From: Eggerthellaceae bacterium UBA3686
GTDB taxonomy: Bacteria; Actinomycetota; Coriobacteriia; Coriobacteriales; Eggerthellaceae
Direction of reading: 5' to 3'
Length of the DNA: 30,613 nt
Assembly: GCA_002371495.1 (NCBI GenBank)
Contig: DFIX01000022.1
Span: 1 to 30,613, forward strand
Numbering within the stretch: position 1 is the stretch's first letter; each line of letters begins with the position of its first letter. A model generated the notes under the pieces. That model had not been told where the DNA came from. It saw only the letters and a list, made by a program, of their open reading frames with translations, and made no database searches. The translations under genes and the position numbers were made by a program. Of the stretch, positions 15,473 through 23,470 are shown piece after piece.

Positions 15473-16482
15473 TGGCACGTCAGGTGAAGACGCGCGCATC
15501 TAAACGCGCTACAACGCAGGCAAAACCCGAGCAGTCGATTGCTGACGGGGCGCTCGGAGGCGCTCCTGACGGCTCGGATCTGCTCGCCGCTTTCCTCGAC
15601 CAGATGCGCATCGAGCGGGGCGCGTCGGAACATACGGTCCGGTCGTACGCCACCGACCTTGAGGCATACCTTCGCTGGTGCATGCGAAAGGGCGTAGATC
15701 CACGGGCCGTTACGCATCGACAGCTCCGCGCGTACTTGGGCGATATGGATGCCGCGCGTTACGCCCGTACGACTATAAACCGGCACCTCTCGTCGCTTCG
15801 GGGATTCTATGGCTGGATGAAGCTCGTGGGCGCCATCGATGCCGATCCGGCCGGAGCCCTCTTGGGCCCCAAGCAAGGCAGGCATCTGCCCCATGTCTTG
15901 CAAGGCCAGCAGATGGAGAGCCTCTTGTGCGTGCACGGTCCGACTGACTTACAGGGGCGCAAGCGTGAACAGACGCCGGCCGACATGCGCGACCAGGCTA
16001 TCCTCGAGTTCCTGTATGCCAGCGGCGCGCGCATCTCGGAGGCTTCCGGGCTGAAGATGTCGGATGTCGACTTCGCATCGCATTTGGTGAGGGTGTTCGG
16101 CAAGGGGAGAAAGGAGCGCATAATACCGCTGCACGACCTTTGCGTACGCACCATGAGGGCCTATCTCGAGCACGCACGGCCGCAGCTACTTGGGCAGAAA
16201 GCCACCGACCGCTTCTTCGTATCGAACAGGGGCAACCCCATGAGCCCTGACGCAATGCGCAAGATGTTCAAGAAAACCGTGCGAGCAGCGGGCCTCGACG
16301 ATCGCCTGAGCCCCCATGACATGCGCCACACCTTCGCAACCGACCTGCTCGACGGCGAAGCGGACCTCAGGTCGGTTCAGGAAATGCTCGGGCATTCGAG
16401 TCTGTCGACAACCCAGATCTACACTCACCTGTCACCGGCGCGACTCAAGGACGCGCATTCCCAAGCGCATCCTCGCGCCTGA
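15472..16482 (+). CDS. xerC: Tyrosine recombinase XerC/XerD
   Basis: This is a site-specific recombinase of the Xer type that resolves chromosome dimers at dif. The 336-residue protein has about 36 extra N-terminal residues, then a SAM-like core-binding domain (about 37-125) and a catalytic domain. Catalytic residues are all present: Arg187 (GARISEA), Lys211 (FGKGRKER), His282 and Arg285 (SPHDMRHTFAT), His308 (LGHSSLSTT) and Tyr317 (TQIYTHLS). Its position behind trmFO matches the codV/xerC gene of Bacillus, so it is a housekeeping Xer rather than a phage integrase. Whether it is the sole Xer of the genome cannot be seen here. Confidence 0.9.
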   Translation: MARQVKTRASKRATTQAKPEQSIADGALGGAPDGSDLLAAFLDQMRIERGASEHTVRSYATDLEAYLRWCMRKGVDPRAVTHRQLRAYLGDMDAARYARTTINRHLSSLRGFYGWMKLVGAIDADPAGALLGPKQGRHLPHVLQGQQMESLLCVHGPTDLQGRKREQTPADMRDQAILEFLYASGARISEASGLKMSDVDFASHLVRVFGKGRKERIIPLHDLCVRTMRAYLEHARPQLLGQKATDRFFVSNRGNPMSPDAMRKMFKKTVRAAGLDDRLSPHDMRHTFATDLLDGEADLRSVQEMLGHSSLSTTQIYTHLSPARLKDAHSQAHPRA

Positions 16483-16504
16483 TAAGTTATGGTGAATCAT
16501 TGGC

Positions 16505-16516
16505 AAACATATGTTC
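16505..16516 (+). promoter_or_regulatory. LexA (SOS) box before uvrA
   Basis: AAACATATGTTC matches the Gram-positive SOS box GAAC-N4-GTTC in seven of eight fixed positions. It has a perfect 10-bp palindromic core, AACATATGTT (16506-16515). It lies just upstream of the uvrA promoter, a standard target of LexA. Confidence 0.7.
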
Positions 16517-16519
16517 TAA

Positions 16520-16548
16520 TTAGTTAGCGTCTGCCTTTGAAGTACAAT
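16520..16548 (+). promoter_or_regulatory. uvrA promoter
   Basis: TACAAT (16543-16548) is a good -10. At 17 bases upstream lies TTAGTT (16520-16525), a weak -35 that abuts the SOS box, so bound LexA would block polymerase. Predicted start near 16555; GGGTGG precedes the uvrA ATG. Confidence 0.5.
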
Positions 16549-16588
16549 TGCCACCCGTAAATCAAGAACGTAGCAAGGGTGGAAGCAC

Positions 16589-19468
16589 ATGGGCCAAAAC
16601 GCCATCGTCATCAAGGGCGCGCGCCAACACAACCTCAAGAACGTAGACCTCACGATTCCGCGCGATAAGCTCGTCGTCATCACGGGCCTTTCGGGTTCGG
16701 GCAAGTCGTCGCTTGCTTTCGACACGATGTATGCCGAAGGGCAACGCCGTTACGTCGAGAGCCTTTCGAGCTACGCACGCATGTTCCTCGGGCAGATGAG
16801 CAAGCCAGACCTCGACAGCATCGACGGACTTTCGCCTGCGGTCTCAATCGACCAGAAGACGACAAGCCGAAATCCCCGCTCGACGGTGGGCACCACGACC
16901 GAGATCTACGATTACCTGCGACTTCTGTTCGCCCGCGTGGGCACGCCCCATTGCCCCGAATGTGGCCGCGTCATCATGAAGCAGACGACCGACCAGGTCA
17001 CCGACGAAATACTTAAGCTCGGCGACGGAGCGACGACGCGTGCCATCATCATGGCACCGGTCGTAACCGGCCGCAAAGGCGAGTTCACGAAGCTGTTTGC
17101 CGACCTGAACCACGAGGGTTTCGCGCGCGTTCGCATCGACGGCGAGATCACGCGCCTGACCGGCGAAGAGATTACCCTGAACAAGAAGATCAAGCACTTC
17201 ATCGACGTCGTGGTCGACCGCGTGGTGCTGAAGCCGTCTGCGACGGCGCGAATCGCTGAATCGGTCGAAGTCGCGACCAATCTGGCCGAGGGAAGGGTGC
17301 TGGTGCAGCTGCTCGACGAGCACGGGAATCCCCCCGTTTCCGAAACCCCGATTTCATCAGGTGCAACCGGGGGCTTGCGTCCTGGCGAGCATGTGTTCTC
17401 GCTTGCGCTGGCGTGCCCCGAGCACGGGCATTCGATGGATGAGCTGCAACCGCGAGATTTCTCGTTCAACGCCCCGTACGGCGCATGCCCCGAATGTCTC
17501 GGCATAGGAAGCCGCGATGAGGTCGATCCGCATCTCGTCGTGCCCGACGAGACGCTATCGCTGAACGAGGGGGCCATCGCGCCCTTCAAGAGCGGAAACT
17601 ACTATCCTCAGGTGCTCAATGCCGTGCTCAAGCATGTAGGCGAATCGCCCGACACGCCCTGGGAGAATCTCTCAAAGAAGGCGCAGAACGCGCTCATGCA
17701 CGGGGTCAAGGGCCGCGTTCGCGTCGACTACGTAACGGTCGACGGACGCGAGACGTACTGGTACATCGAATGGCACGGGGCCATTGCCGCGGTGGAAGAG
17801 AAGCTGCGCGAAGCGGGCAGCGACCGGCAGCGCGAGCGCATGGAGGCCTATTTCTCGACCATCCCTTGCTCGACATGCGGGGGCAAGCGCTTAAAGCCCG
17901 AAATACTCGCCGTCACCGTCGGGGGCAAGTCCATCCATGAAGTTTGCGAGATGAGCGCTGTCGAGTCGCTCGAGTTCTTCGAGGGGCTTACACTCGAAGG
18001 CCAGGATCTGCGAATCGCGGGCCCCATTGTAAAAGAGATACTTGCGCGGTTGCGCTTCCTCGTCGATGTAGGGCTCGACTATCTGACGCTCGAGCGCGCA
18101 ACGGCTACGCTCTCGGGCGGCGAGGCGCAGCGCATCCGCTTGGCCACGCAGATCGGTGCAGGCCTCATGGGCGTGCTCTACATCCTCGACGAGCCGTCGA
18201 TCGGGCTTCATCAGCGCGACAACGAGCGGCTCATCGCCACGCTCAAGCGCTTGCGCGACCTGGGAAACACCGTCATCGTCGTCGAACACGACGAGGACAC
18301 CATTAGGGCGGCAGATTACGTCGTCGACATGGGCCCGGGTGCGGGCGAGAACGGCGGTTACGTCGTGGCCGCGGGCACGCCGGCAAAGGTGGCCAAGACG
18401 CGTGGCTCTATTACGGCAGATTATCTGAGCGGGCGCCGCAGCATCGCGGTCCCAGCAGAGCGCCGAAATCCCGGCCGCGGTGCGGTCAAGCTCATCGGGG
18501 CATCCGAGAACAACCTCAAGAACCTCGATGTCGAAATCGAGATCGGCACTTTTACCGTCGTCACGGGTGTATCGGGCTCGGGAAAGTCGTCGCTTGTCAC
18601 AGACACCCTGGCTCCGCTGCTCGCCAATCGAGTGAACAACGCAAGGCGCCGAACCGGCTCGTTCCGCAAGATCGAGGGGCTGCAGGCAATCGACAAGGCC
18701 ATAAACATCGATCAGAGCCCTATCGGGCGTACACCCCGGTCAAACCCCGCTACGTACATCGGGCTGTGGGACGACATCCGGGCGCTTTTTGCCTCGACGC
18801 AGGATTCGAAGGCACGCGGGTATTCTCCCGGGCGTTTCTCGTTCAACGTTAAGGGCGGACGCTGCGAGGCCTGCAAGGGCGATGGCCAGATAAAGATTGA
18901 GATGCATTTTCTGCCCGACATATACGTGCCGTGCGAGGTCTGCGGCGGCGACCGGTACAACCGCGAGACGCTCCAGGTCACGTATAGGGGCAAGAACATC
19001 GCGCAGGTGCTCGACATGACCGTCGACGAGGCGCTCGAGTTCTTCAAGAACATCCCGGGCATCAAGCGAAAGCTCGAAACCCTGCACGATGTGGGGCTCG
19101 GCTACATCAGGCTCGGGCAGCCTGCCACGACGTTGTCGGGCGGCGAAGCCCAGCGCGTCAAGCTCTCGAGCGAGCTGCAGAAACGTCAAACGGGCAAGAC
19201 GTTCTACATCCTCGACGAGCCAACAACGGGCTTGCATTTCGAGGACGTGCGGCAGTTGCTCGAGGTGTTGCAAAGGCTCGTCGACGCCGGCAATACGGTC
19301 CTGGTCATCGAGCACAATCTCGATGTCATCAAGTCGGCCGATCGCGTTATCGACCTTGGCCCCGAGGGCGGCGAGCGGGGTGGCACGATCGTAGCCAAAG
19401 GCACGCCCGAGGAGGTTGCCAAGGTCGAGGGCAGCTACACGGGCCAGTTCCTTGCGCGGGTGCTGTAG
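16589..19468 (+). CDS. uvrA: Excinuclease ABC subunit A
   Basis: UvrA is the damage sensor of nucleotide excision repair, acting with UvrB and UvrC. The 959-residue protein has two ABC ATPase halves. The first has Walker A GLSGSGKSS (33-41), a zinc module with CPEHGHSMDE and CPECLG plus a second CSTCGGKRL pair, signature LSGGEAQRIRLA and Walker B YILDEPSIGLHQRD. The second has GVSGSGKSSLVTDTL, the zinc finger CEACKGDG...CEVCGGDRY, LSGGEAQRVKLSSEL and YILDEPTTGLHFED. It is a complete copy with no truncation. A LexA box upstream predicts DNA-damage induction. UvrC lies one gene downstream, which makes a small repair cluster; uvrB is not in the window. Confidence 0.98.
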   Translation: MGQNAIVIKGARQHNLKNVDLTIPRDKLVVITGLSGSGKSSLAFDTMYAEGQRRYVESLSSYARMFLGQMSKPDLDSIDGLSPAVSIDQKTTSRNPRSTVGTTTEIYDYLRLLFARVGTPHCPECGRVIMKQTTDQVTDEILKLGDGATTRAIIMAPVVTGRKGEFTKLFADLNHEGFARVRIDGEITRLTGEEITLNKKIKHFIDVVVDRVVLKPSATARIAESVEVATNLAEGRVLVQLLDEHGNPPVSETPISSGATGGLRPGEHVFSLALACPEHGHSMDELQPRDFSFNAPYGACPECLGIGSRDEVDPHLVVPDETLSLNEGAIAPFKSGNYYPQVLNAVLKHVGESPDTPWENLSKKAQNALMHGVKGRVRVDYVTVDGRETYWYIEWHGAIAAVEEKLREAGSDRQRERMEAYFSTIPCSTCGGKRLKPEILAVTVGGKSIHEVCEMSAVESLEFFEGLTLEGQDLRIAGPIVKEILARLRFLVDVGLDYLTLERATATLSGGEAQRIRLATQIGAGLMGVLYILDEPSIGLHQRDNERLIATLKRLRDLGNTVIVVEHDEDTIRAADYVVDMGPGAGENGGYVVAAGTPAKVAKTRGSITADYLSGRRSIAVPAERRNPGRGAVKLIGASENNLKNLDVEIEIGTFTVVTGVSGSGKSSLVTDTLAPLLANRVNNARRRTGSFRKIEGLQAIDKAINIDQSPIGRTPRSNPATYIGLWDDIRALFASTQDSKARGYSPGRFSFNVKGGRCEACKGDGQIKIEMHFLPDIYVPCEVCGGDRYNRETLQVTYRGKNIAQVLDMTVDEALEFFKNIPGIKRKLETLHDVGLGYIRLGQPATTLSGGEAQRVKLSSELQKRQTGKTFYILDEPTTGLHFEDVRQLLEVLQRLVDAGNTVLVIEHNLDVIKSADRVIDLGPEGGERGGTIVAKGTPEEVAKVEGSYTGQFLARVL

Positions 19469-19492
19469 GAAACGAGCCCGAAGGCGAACTTG

Positions 19493-19549
19493 TAACCCAT
19501 CCGCCCAAAAGGCAGGACCGTGCGAGCTATGCGGCTGTGCAATGGGTTA
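19493..19549 (+). other. Distant inverted repeat after uvrA
   Basis: TAACCCAT (19493-19500) and ATGGGTTA (19542-19549) are perfect complements around a 41-base loop, 25 bases after uvrA. No T-tract follows. A shorter palindrome GTAAC-G-GTTAC (19606-19616) lies between it and the next gene. These could form an RNA 3'-end structure or an operator. No gene is supported in 19469-19652. Confidence 0.3.
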
Positions 19550-19639
19550 GGGAGCGTCCCGAAGCGCATACGATTGGGCTCAGTCATGGTTTAATCGCGC
19601 TCTGGGTAACGGTTACGCGCGAGTTAGCCTCGAGTGCAG

Positions 19640-19645
19640 TAAGAT
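19640..19645 (+). promoter_or_regulatory. -10 element placed for a leaderless mRNA
   Basis: TAAGAT ends seven bases before the ATG at 19653, and there is no Shine-Dalgarno sequence. This TANNNT-to-ATG spacing is the hallmark of leaderless transcripts in Actinobacteria. No strong -35 is seen. Confidence 0.5.
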
Positions 19646-19652
19646 ACCCATC

Positions 19653-20483
19653 ATGGAAAAACGCAAGCGTGAAATACTTGCGCTGGGCCTGCTTGTCTTG
19701 CTCGGTATCGGCGTTGCGAGCATCATGGCCTGGTACATGCTGGTTGGTCACAACTGGAACAAGGCCGCATCGCACATCGACGATCTTGTCGGCTCGATGG
19801 ACGGCTACACCGTCGTCGTTTTCGAGGGCATCTTGCAGCCTGCTTCCAATGAGCTCTCGGCGTCGGGTTCGCGCGCCGTGCCGAGTTCGCCTTCTGGTGC
19901 AATCGGCTCGTCAGATGCGAGTTCGTCGGCGATAGCGTTGGCTTCTTCGAATGCAAGTGCATCTTCGGCTGTAGCGTCATCGTCGTCGCTCCCGGCTGCG
20001 TCGGGCTCTTCGTCGTCTGCATCGGCAAAGCCGAGCGTGAAGTCCTCGAAGGCGGCAAACAAGCTCGTCACACTGAAAAAAGTCGTCGAGAGCTACCGCG
20101 AGAAGGGTGCCACGGTCTTGACCCTGCATTTAAACGAGCTCTCGCGTTACGGCGATCCGATGGTGGTTTCCCGAGACGGTAGGCGCTACGGAATTTGCGC
20201 GAGCCTGGGGAAATACCGCTACGTCGACGTGCGCGACAAACTGCGCGACCTCGATGCTGCCGAGGTTGATTTGAAGATCGTCGTCTCTGACAGTCCGACA
20301 ATCAAGAGGGGATGGCTCAGAGACGTCGACCTCGTGGTGCTCGCATGCTCGGGCCGGCTGATCGAGGGCGGGGAATACATCGACGGGTCGTTCTTCATCA
20401 ACTCGCCTTATGCGGGAGAGATGCAAGCCGTCATTATCTCGCCGAGCGGCACGATAACGTCTAAGACTATAACCGAGCTCTAG
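19653..20483 (+). CDS. Membrane-anchored protein with Ser/Ala-rich insert, function unknown
   Basis: A 276-residue protein not recognised from any named family. Basic residues then one membrane helix (about 8-31) suggest an N-terminal anchor with the rest outside the cell. A short segment, GYTVVVFEGIL (51-61), is followed by a Ser/Ala-rich low-complexity stretch (about 65-130) encoded by many TCG and GCA codons. After it comes a compact alpha/beta-like domain (138-276) with LKKVVESYREKGATVLTL, DLKIVVSDSP, VDLVVLACSGR and EGGEYIDGSFFINSPYAGEMQAVIIS. The last pattern recalls the end of metallophosphatase/5'-nucleotidase domains, but metal-binding His-rich motifs are missing. It lies between uvrA and uvrC, 18 bases before uvrC. 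Confidence 0.7.
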   Translation: MEKRKREILALGLLVLLGIGVASIMAWYMLVGHNWNKAASHIDDLVGSMDGYTVVVFEGILQPASNELSASGSRAVPSSPSGAIGSSDASSSAIALASSNASASSAVASSSSLPAASGSSSSASAKPSVKSSKAANKLVTLKKVVESYREKGATVLTLHLNELSRYGDPMVVSRDGRRYGICASLGKYRYVDVRDKLRDLDAAEVDLKIVVSDSPTIKRGWLRDVDLVVLACSGRLIEGGEYIDGSFFINSPYAGEMQAVIISPSGTITSKTITEL

Positions 20484-20501
20484 AGTTTGGGGAATGCCGC
20501 T

Positions 20502-22430
20502 TTGGAAGAGCTGAGCCAAAAGATCGAGCGCATCAAACGGGAGCTCGCTGACGTGCCGACTTTGCCGGGCGTGTATCTGTGGAAAGACAAAGACGGCCAA
20601 GTCATATATGTTGGCAAGGCCAAGCAACTGCGTGCCCGCATGCGGCAGTATGTCAACTTCCAAGACGAACGCGCAAAGATCCCGCTTTTGGTCGACGCTA
20701 TCGATTCGTTCGAATACATCGTCGTCGAAAACGAGCACGAGTCGCTCGTGCTCGAGAAGAACCTCATCAACCAGTACGCACCGTTTTTCAACGCTGATTT
20801 CAAAGACGACAAGTCGTATCCGTACATAGCGCTGACCTTGAACGATGCGTTTCCTGCCATCAAGTACACGCGCGAGAAGCACCGCGCTGGCACGCGCTAT
20901 TTCGGCCCCTACACCGACAGCCGCGCGGCGCGGACCATGGTCGATGCCGTCAGGCGCGTCGTGCCAATCTGCGCGGCGTCCTGCGCCGAATGGCGGCGCC
21001 TCTCGCGCAAGATCGACAAGGGAGATCCCGGGGCGCTCCTGTCTGAGAACGGCAACCTACGCCCGTGCTTCGACGCGCACGTGGGTTTGGGGCCGGGCGT
21101 GTGCTGCGGACAGGTGACGCCAGAACAGTACGCGGGCAACGTCAAGCGCGTCGCGCGGTTTCTCGATGGGCATCGCGACGAGTTCGTCGCTGAGCTCGAG
21201 CAGGACATGTTCGACGCTGCAGCCGAGCTCGATTTCGAGCGGGCGGGGCGCATAAAGGAGCGGATCCAGGCGGTTTCCTCACTCGAGGACAAGCAGCGGG
21301 CGGTTTCGGCTCGCGACCTCGACGCCGATGTCATCGGGCTCTTCCGCGAAGAGACCATCGCCGGCGTGCACGTGTTCATGATTCGCGAAGGCAGGATCAT
21401 GAACTCGAACGAGTTCGTCCTGAACAGGGGCTCGGATGTTCCCGATGACGACTTGCTACGCGCGTTCCTCTTGCGCTATTACGATGCGACGACCTCCATC
21501 CCCCGCGAGGTAATAGTTCGCACGCTGCCGGAGGACGCCGACGTCATGAGCGGATGGCTCACCCAGAAGCTTGCAAGCGTCCACGGTGCGAAGGTGCGCT
21601 TCACAGAGCCGCGCAAAGGCGAGAAGTACGAGCTTGTGGAGCTGGCCGAGAAGAACGCCCAGCATACGTTGTTGCGCTACAAGGTGCGAACAAATTACGA
21701 GGACAAGCGCGTCAACGACGCCCTTTTGCAGCTCGAAAGCGCCCTTGCGCTCGACGGCCCACCTCACCGCATCGAATGCTTCGACATCTCGACCATCCAC
21801 GGAAGCTATACCGTGGCAAGCATGGTCGTATTTACGAACGGCAGGCCCGACAAGAACCAGTACCGCAGGTTCAAGATAAAGACGCCGCTCGACGAGGCGA
21901 ACGATTTCCTGAGCATGCAGGAGGTCATGGCGCGGCGCTATTCTGACGAGCGGATGGCAGACGAGCGTTTCGGCTCGAAGCCCGACCTTATCATCCTCGA
22001 CGGCGGTAAACCCCAACTTTCGGCTGCCATGGCCATGTTCGAGGAGATGGGCCGCACCGATATAGCTCTGTGCGGACTTGCGAAACGCGACGAGGAGCTA
22101 TTCGTGCCATGGCAGGATACCGGGCCGGTCGTCTTGCCCGGCGGATCCGCCTCGCTGTACCTGGTGAAACAGGTGCGTGACGAGGCGCATCGGTTCGCTA
22201 TCACATTCCATCGCGAGCTGCGCGGAAAGGGGATGACGGCGAGCGTGCTCGACGACGTGGCCGGATTGGGGCCCGTGCGCAAGAAAGCGCTCCTGAAAGC
22301 TTTCAAATCGTTCAGGAATCTGAAGGCGGCCACGCTCGACGACATCAAGGAAGCCCGTGTAGTTCCGGAAGAGGTAGCCGAGGAGGTCTACCTCGTGTTA
22401 CAGCAGTATAATGAACGGGCGAACGCATAG
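20502..22430 (+). CDS. uvrC: Excinuclease ABC subunit C
   Basis: UvrC makes both incisions in nucleotide excision repair. With the TTG start at 20502 it has 642 residues. Domains in order: GIY-YIG nuclease (LPGVYLWKD, VIYVGKAK; about 21-100), a cysteine-containing region (157-202), UVR motif (about 217-255), RNase H-like nuclease (IECFDISTIHGSYTVASMVVF; LIILDGGKPQLSAA) and C-terminal helix-hairpin-helix (DVAGLGPVRKKALLKAF). Residues 157-202 carry Cys157, 161, 189, 201 and 202 in an unusual pattern. The start is uncertain: TTG at 20502 follows GGGGA by eight bases, while TTG at 20487 would add five residues with a poorer ribosome site. Both starts are TTG, which suggests low expression. Confidence 0.95.
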   Translation: MEELSQKIERIKRELADVPTLPGVYLWKDKDGQVIYVGKAKQLRARMRQYVNFQDERAKIPLLVDAIDSFEYIVVENEHESLVLEKNLINQYAPFFNADFKDDKSYPYIALTLNDAFPAIKYTREKHRAGTRYFGPYTDSRAARTMVDAVRRVVPICAASCAEWRRLSRKIDKGDPGALLSENGNLRPCFDAHVGLGPGVCCGQVTPEQYAGNVKRVARFLDGHRDEFVAELEQDMFDAAAELDFERAGRIKERIQAVSSLEDKQRAVSARDLDADVIGLFREETIAGVHVFMIREGRIMNSNEFVLNRGSDVPDDDLLRAFLLRYYDATTSIPREVIVRTLPEDADVMSGWLTQKLASVHGAKVRFTEPRKGEKYELVELAEKNAQHTLLRYKVRTNYEDKRVNDALLQLESALALDGPPHRIECFDISTIHGSYTVASMVVFTNGRPDKNQYRRFKIKTPLDEANDFLSMQEVMARRYSDERMADERFGSKPDLIILDGGKPQLSAAMAMFEEMGRTDIALCGLAKRDEELFVPWQDTGPVVLPGGSASLYLVKQVRDEAHRFAITFHRELRGKGMTASVLDDVAGLGPVRKKALLKAFKSFRNLKAATLDDIKEARVVPEEVAEEVYLVLQQYNERANA

Positions 22431-22454
22431 CGCTTTTGCAGCGTTTCCATGTGC

Positions 22455-22470
22455 GCAAGCATGCGCTTGC
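22455..22470 (+). other. Small hairpin between uvrC and rapZ
   Basis: GCAAGC and GCTTGC form a 6-bp stem around an ATGC loop (alternatively GCGC/GCGC pairs). It lies in the 86-base gap before rapZ, which carries its own strong AAGGAGG (22505-22511). No T-tract follows, so it is probably not a terminator. Confidence 0.3.
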
Positions 22471-22516
22471 CAGTAGGGCAGCGCAGCGGATTCTGCGGTA
22501 GCGTAAGGAGGTATAT

Positions 22517-23470
22517 ATGGGCGATCAGAACGAGATGCCGTCGATTGTGATTGTCAGCGGTATGAGCGGCGCGGGCCGGACCGAGGCGATGCACGTATTC
22601 GAGGACCTCGGCTATTTCTGTGTAGATAACCTGCCACCAGCGCTCATCGGGGACCTTGTGCGCATGAGTGACCTGCCTGGTTCCCTTGAAGGCGAGAAGA
22701 AGGTAGCAATCGTGTGCGACGTTCGCTCGCGCGGTTTCTTCAAGGTGATGATGTCGGCCCTCAAGAGCCTCGAGGAGGAGGGGGTCCGATACAGCATCGT
22801 GTTTCTCGACGCCGACGACGACAAGCTCATCGCGCGCTACAAATCGAGCCGGCGGCGACATCCCCTTTGCGCTGACGGCGCTACTATTTCGCATGGCATC
22901 GAGCGCGAAAGGACGCTCCTGCGCGAAATCCGAAGCAGCGCCGATTACGTCATCGACACCACGAACCTCCTTCCCGCCGAGCTGCGCTCGAAGCTCAAAG
23001 GGCTCTACGCAAGCGGCGAGGAGCGTGCAGGTCTGTCGGTGTCGGTGTACTCGTTTGGGTTCAAGCACGGCGCGCCGCTTGACGCTGACCTTGTCATCGA
23101 TGTGCGCTTTCTTCCAAACCCCTTCTACGATCCGGTCATGCGCGTAATGACGGGCCTCGACCAGAAGGTCCGCGATTATGTCCTGTACAACAGCGATACC
23201 GAGTCATTCCTCAAGCGGTGGAAGGCGCTGCTTGACTGCGTTATGCCCGGCTACGTGGCCGAGGGCAAGCAGCAGCTCGCGATTGCGGTCGGCTGTACGG
23301 GCGGCCAGCACCGAAGCGTGGTCCTCGCCGAGGAGACAGGCGATTACCTGAGGTCGTGCGGATATCGGGTAAGCGTCGCCCATCGTGATCTGGCGTTGGC
23401 CGTACGCGATGACGGCGAGCTCGTGGGCGCAGATCCGAACGCAGACGCCGAATCCGGGGTTGTATCGTGA
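22517..23470 (+). CDS. rapZ: RNase adapter protein RapZ (YvcJ family)
   Basis: RapZ-family proteins bind nucleotides. In E. coli RapZ delivers the sRNA GlmZ to RNase E, but in Gram-positives the role is less clear. The 317-residue protein has an N-terminal P-loop, GMSGAGRT (15-22), in which Arg replaces the usual Lys, as is common in actinobacterial members. FEDLGYFCVDNLPPALI follows. The C-terminal domain contains GCTGGQHRSVVLAE (near 257-270), the family signature. The Shine-Dalgarno AAGGAGG is strong. Its stop overlaps the yvcK start (GTGA), and the rapZ-yvcK-whiA order is conserved in Firmicutes and Actinobacteria. Confidence 0.96.
   Translation: MGDQNEMPSIVIVSGMSGAGRTEAMHVFEDLGYFCVDNLPPALIGDLVRMSDLPGSLEGEKKVAIVCDVRSRGFFKVMMSALKSLEEEGVRYSIVFLDADDDKLIARYKSSRRRHPLCADGATISHGIERERTLLREIRSSADYVIDTTNLLPAELRSKLKGLYASGEERAGLSVSVYSFGFKHGAPLDADLVIDVRFLPNPFYDPVMRVMTGLDQKVRDYVLYNSDTESFLKRWKALLDCVMPGYVAEGKQQLAIAVGCTGGQHRSVVLAEETGDYLRSCGYRVSVAHRDLALAVRDDGELVGADPNADAESGVVS

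Noticed and set aside
15472..16482. Phage integrase or integrative element
   Set aside because: The recombinase is in the conserved trmFO-xerC place, with no attachment site, excisionase or phage genes nearby.
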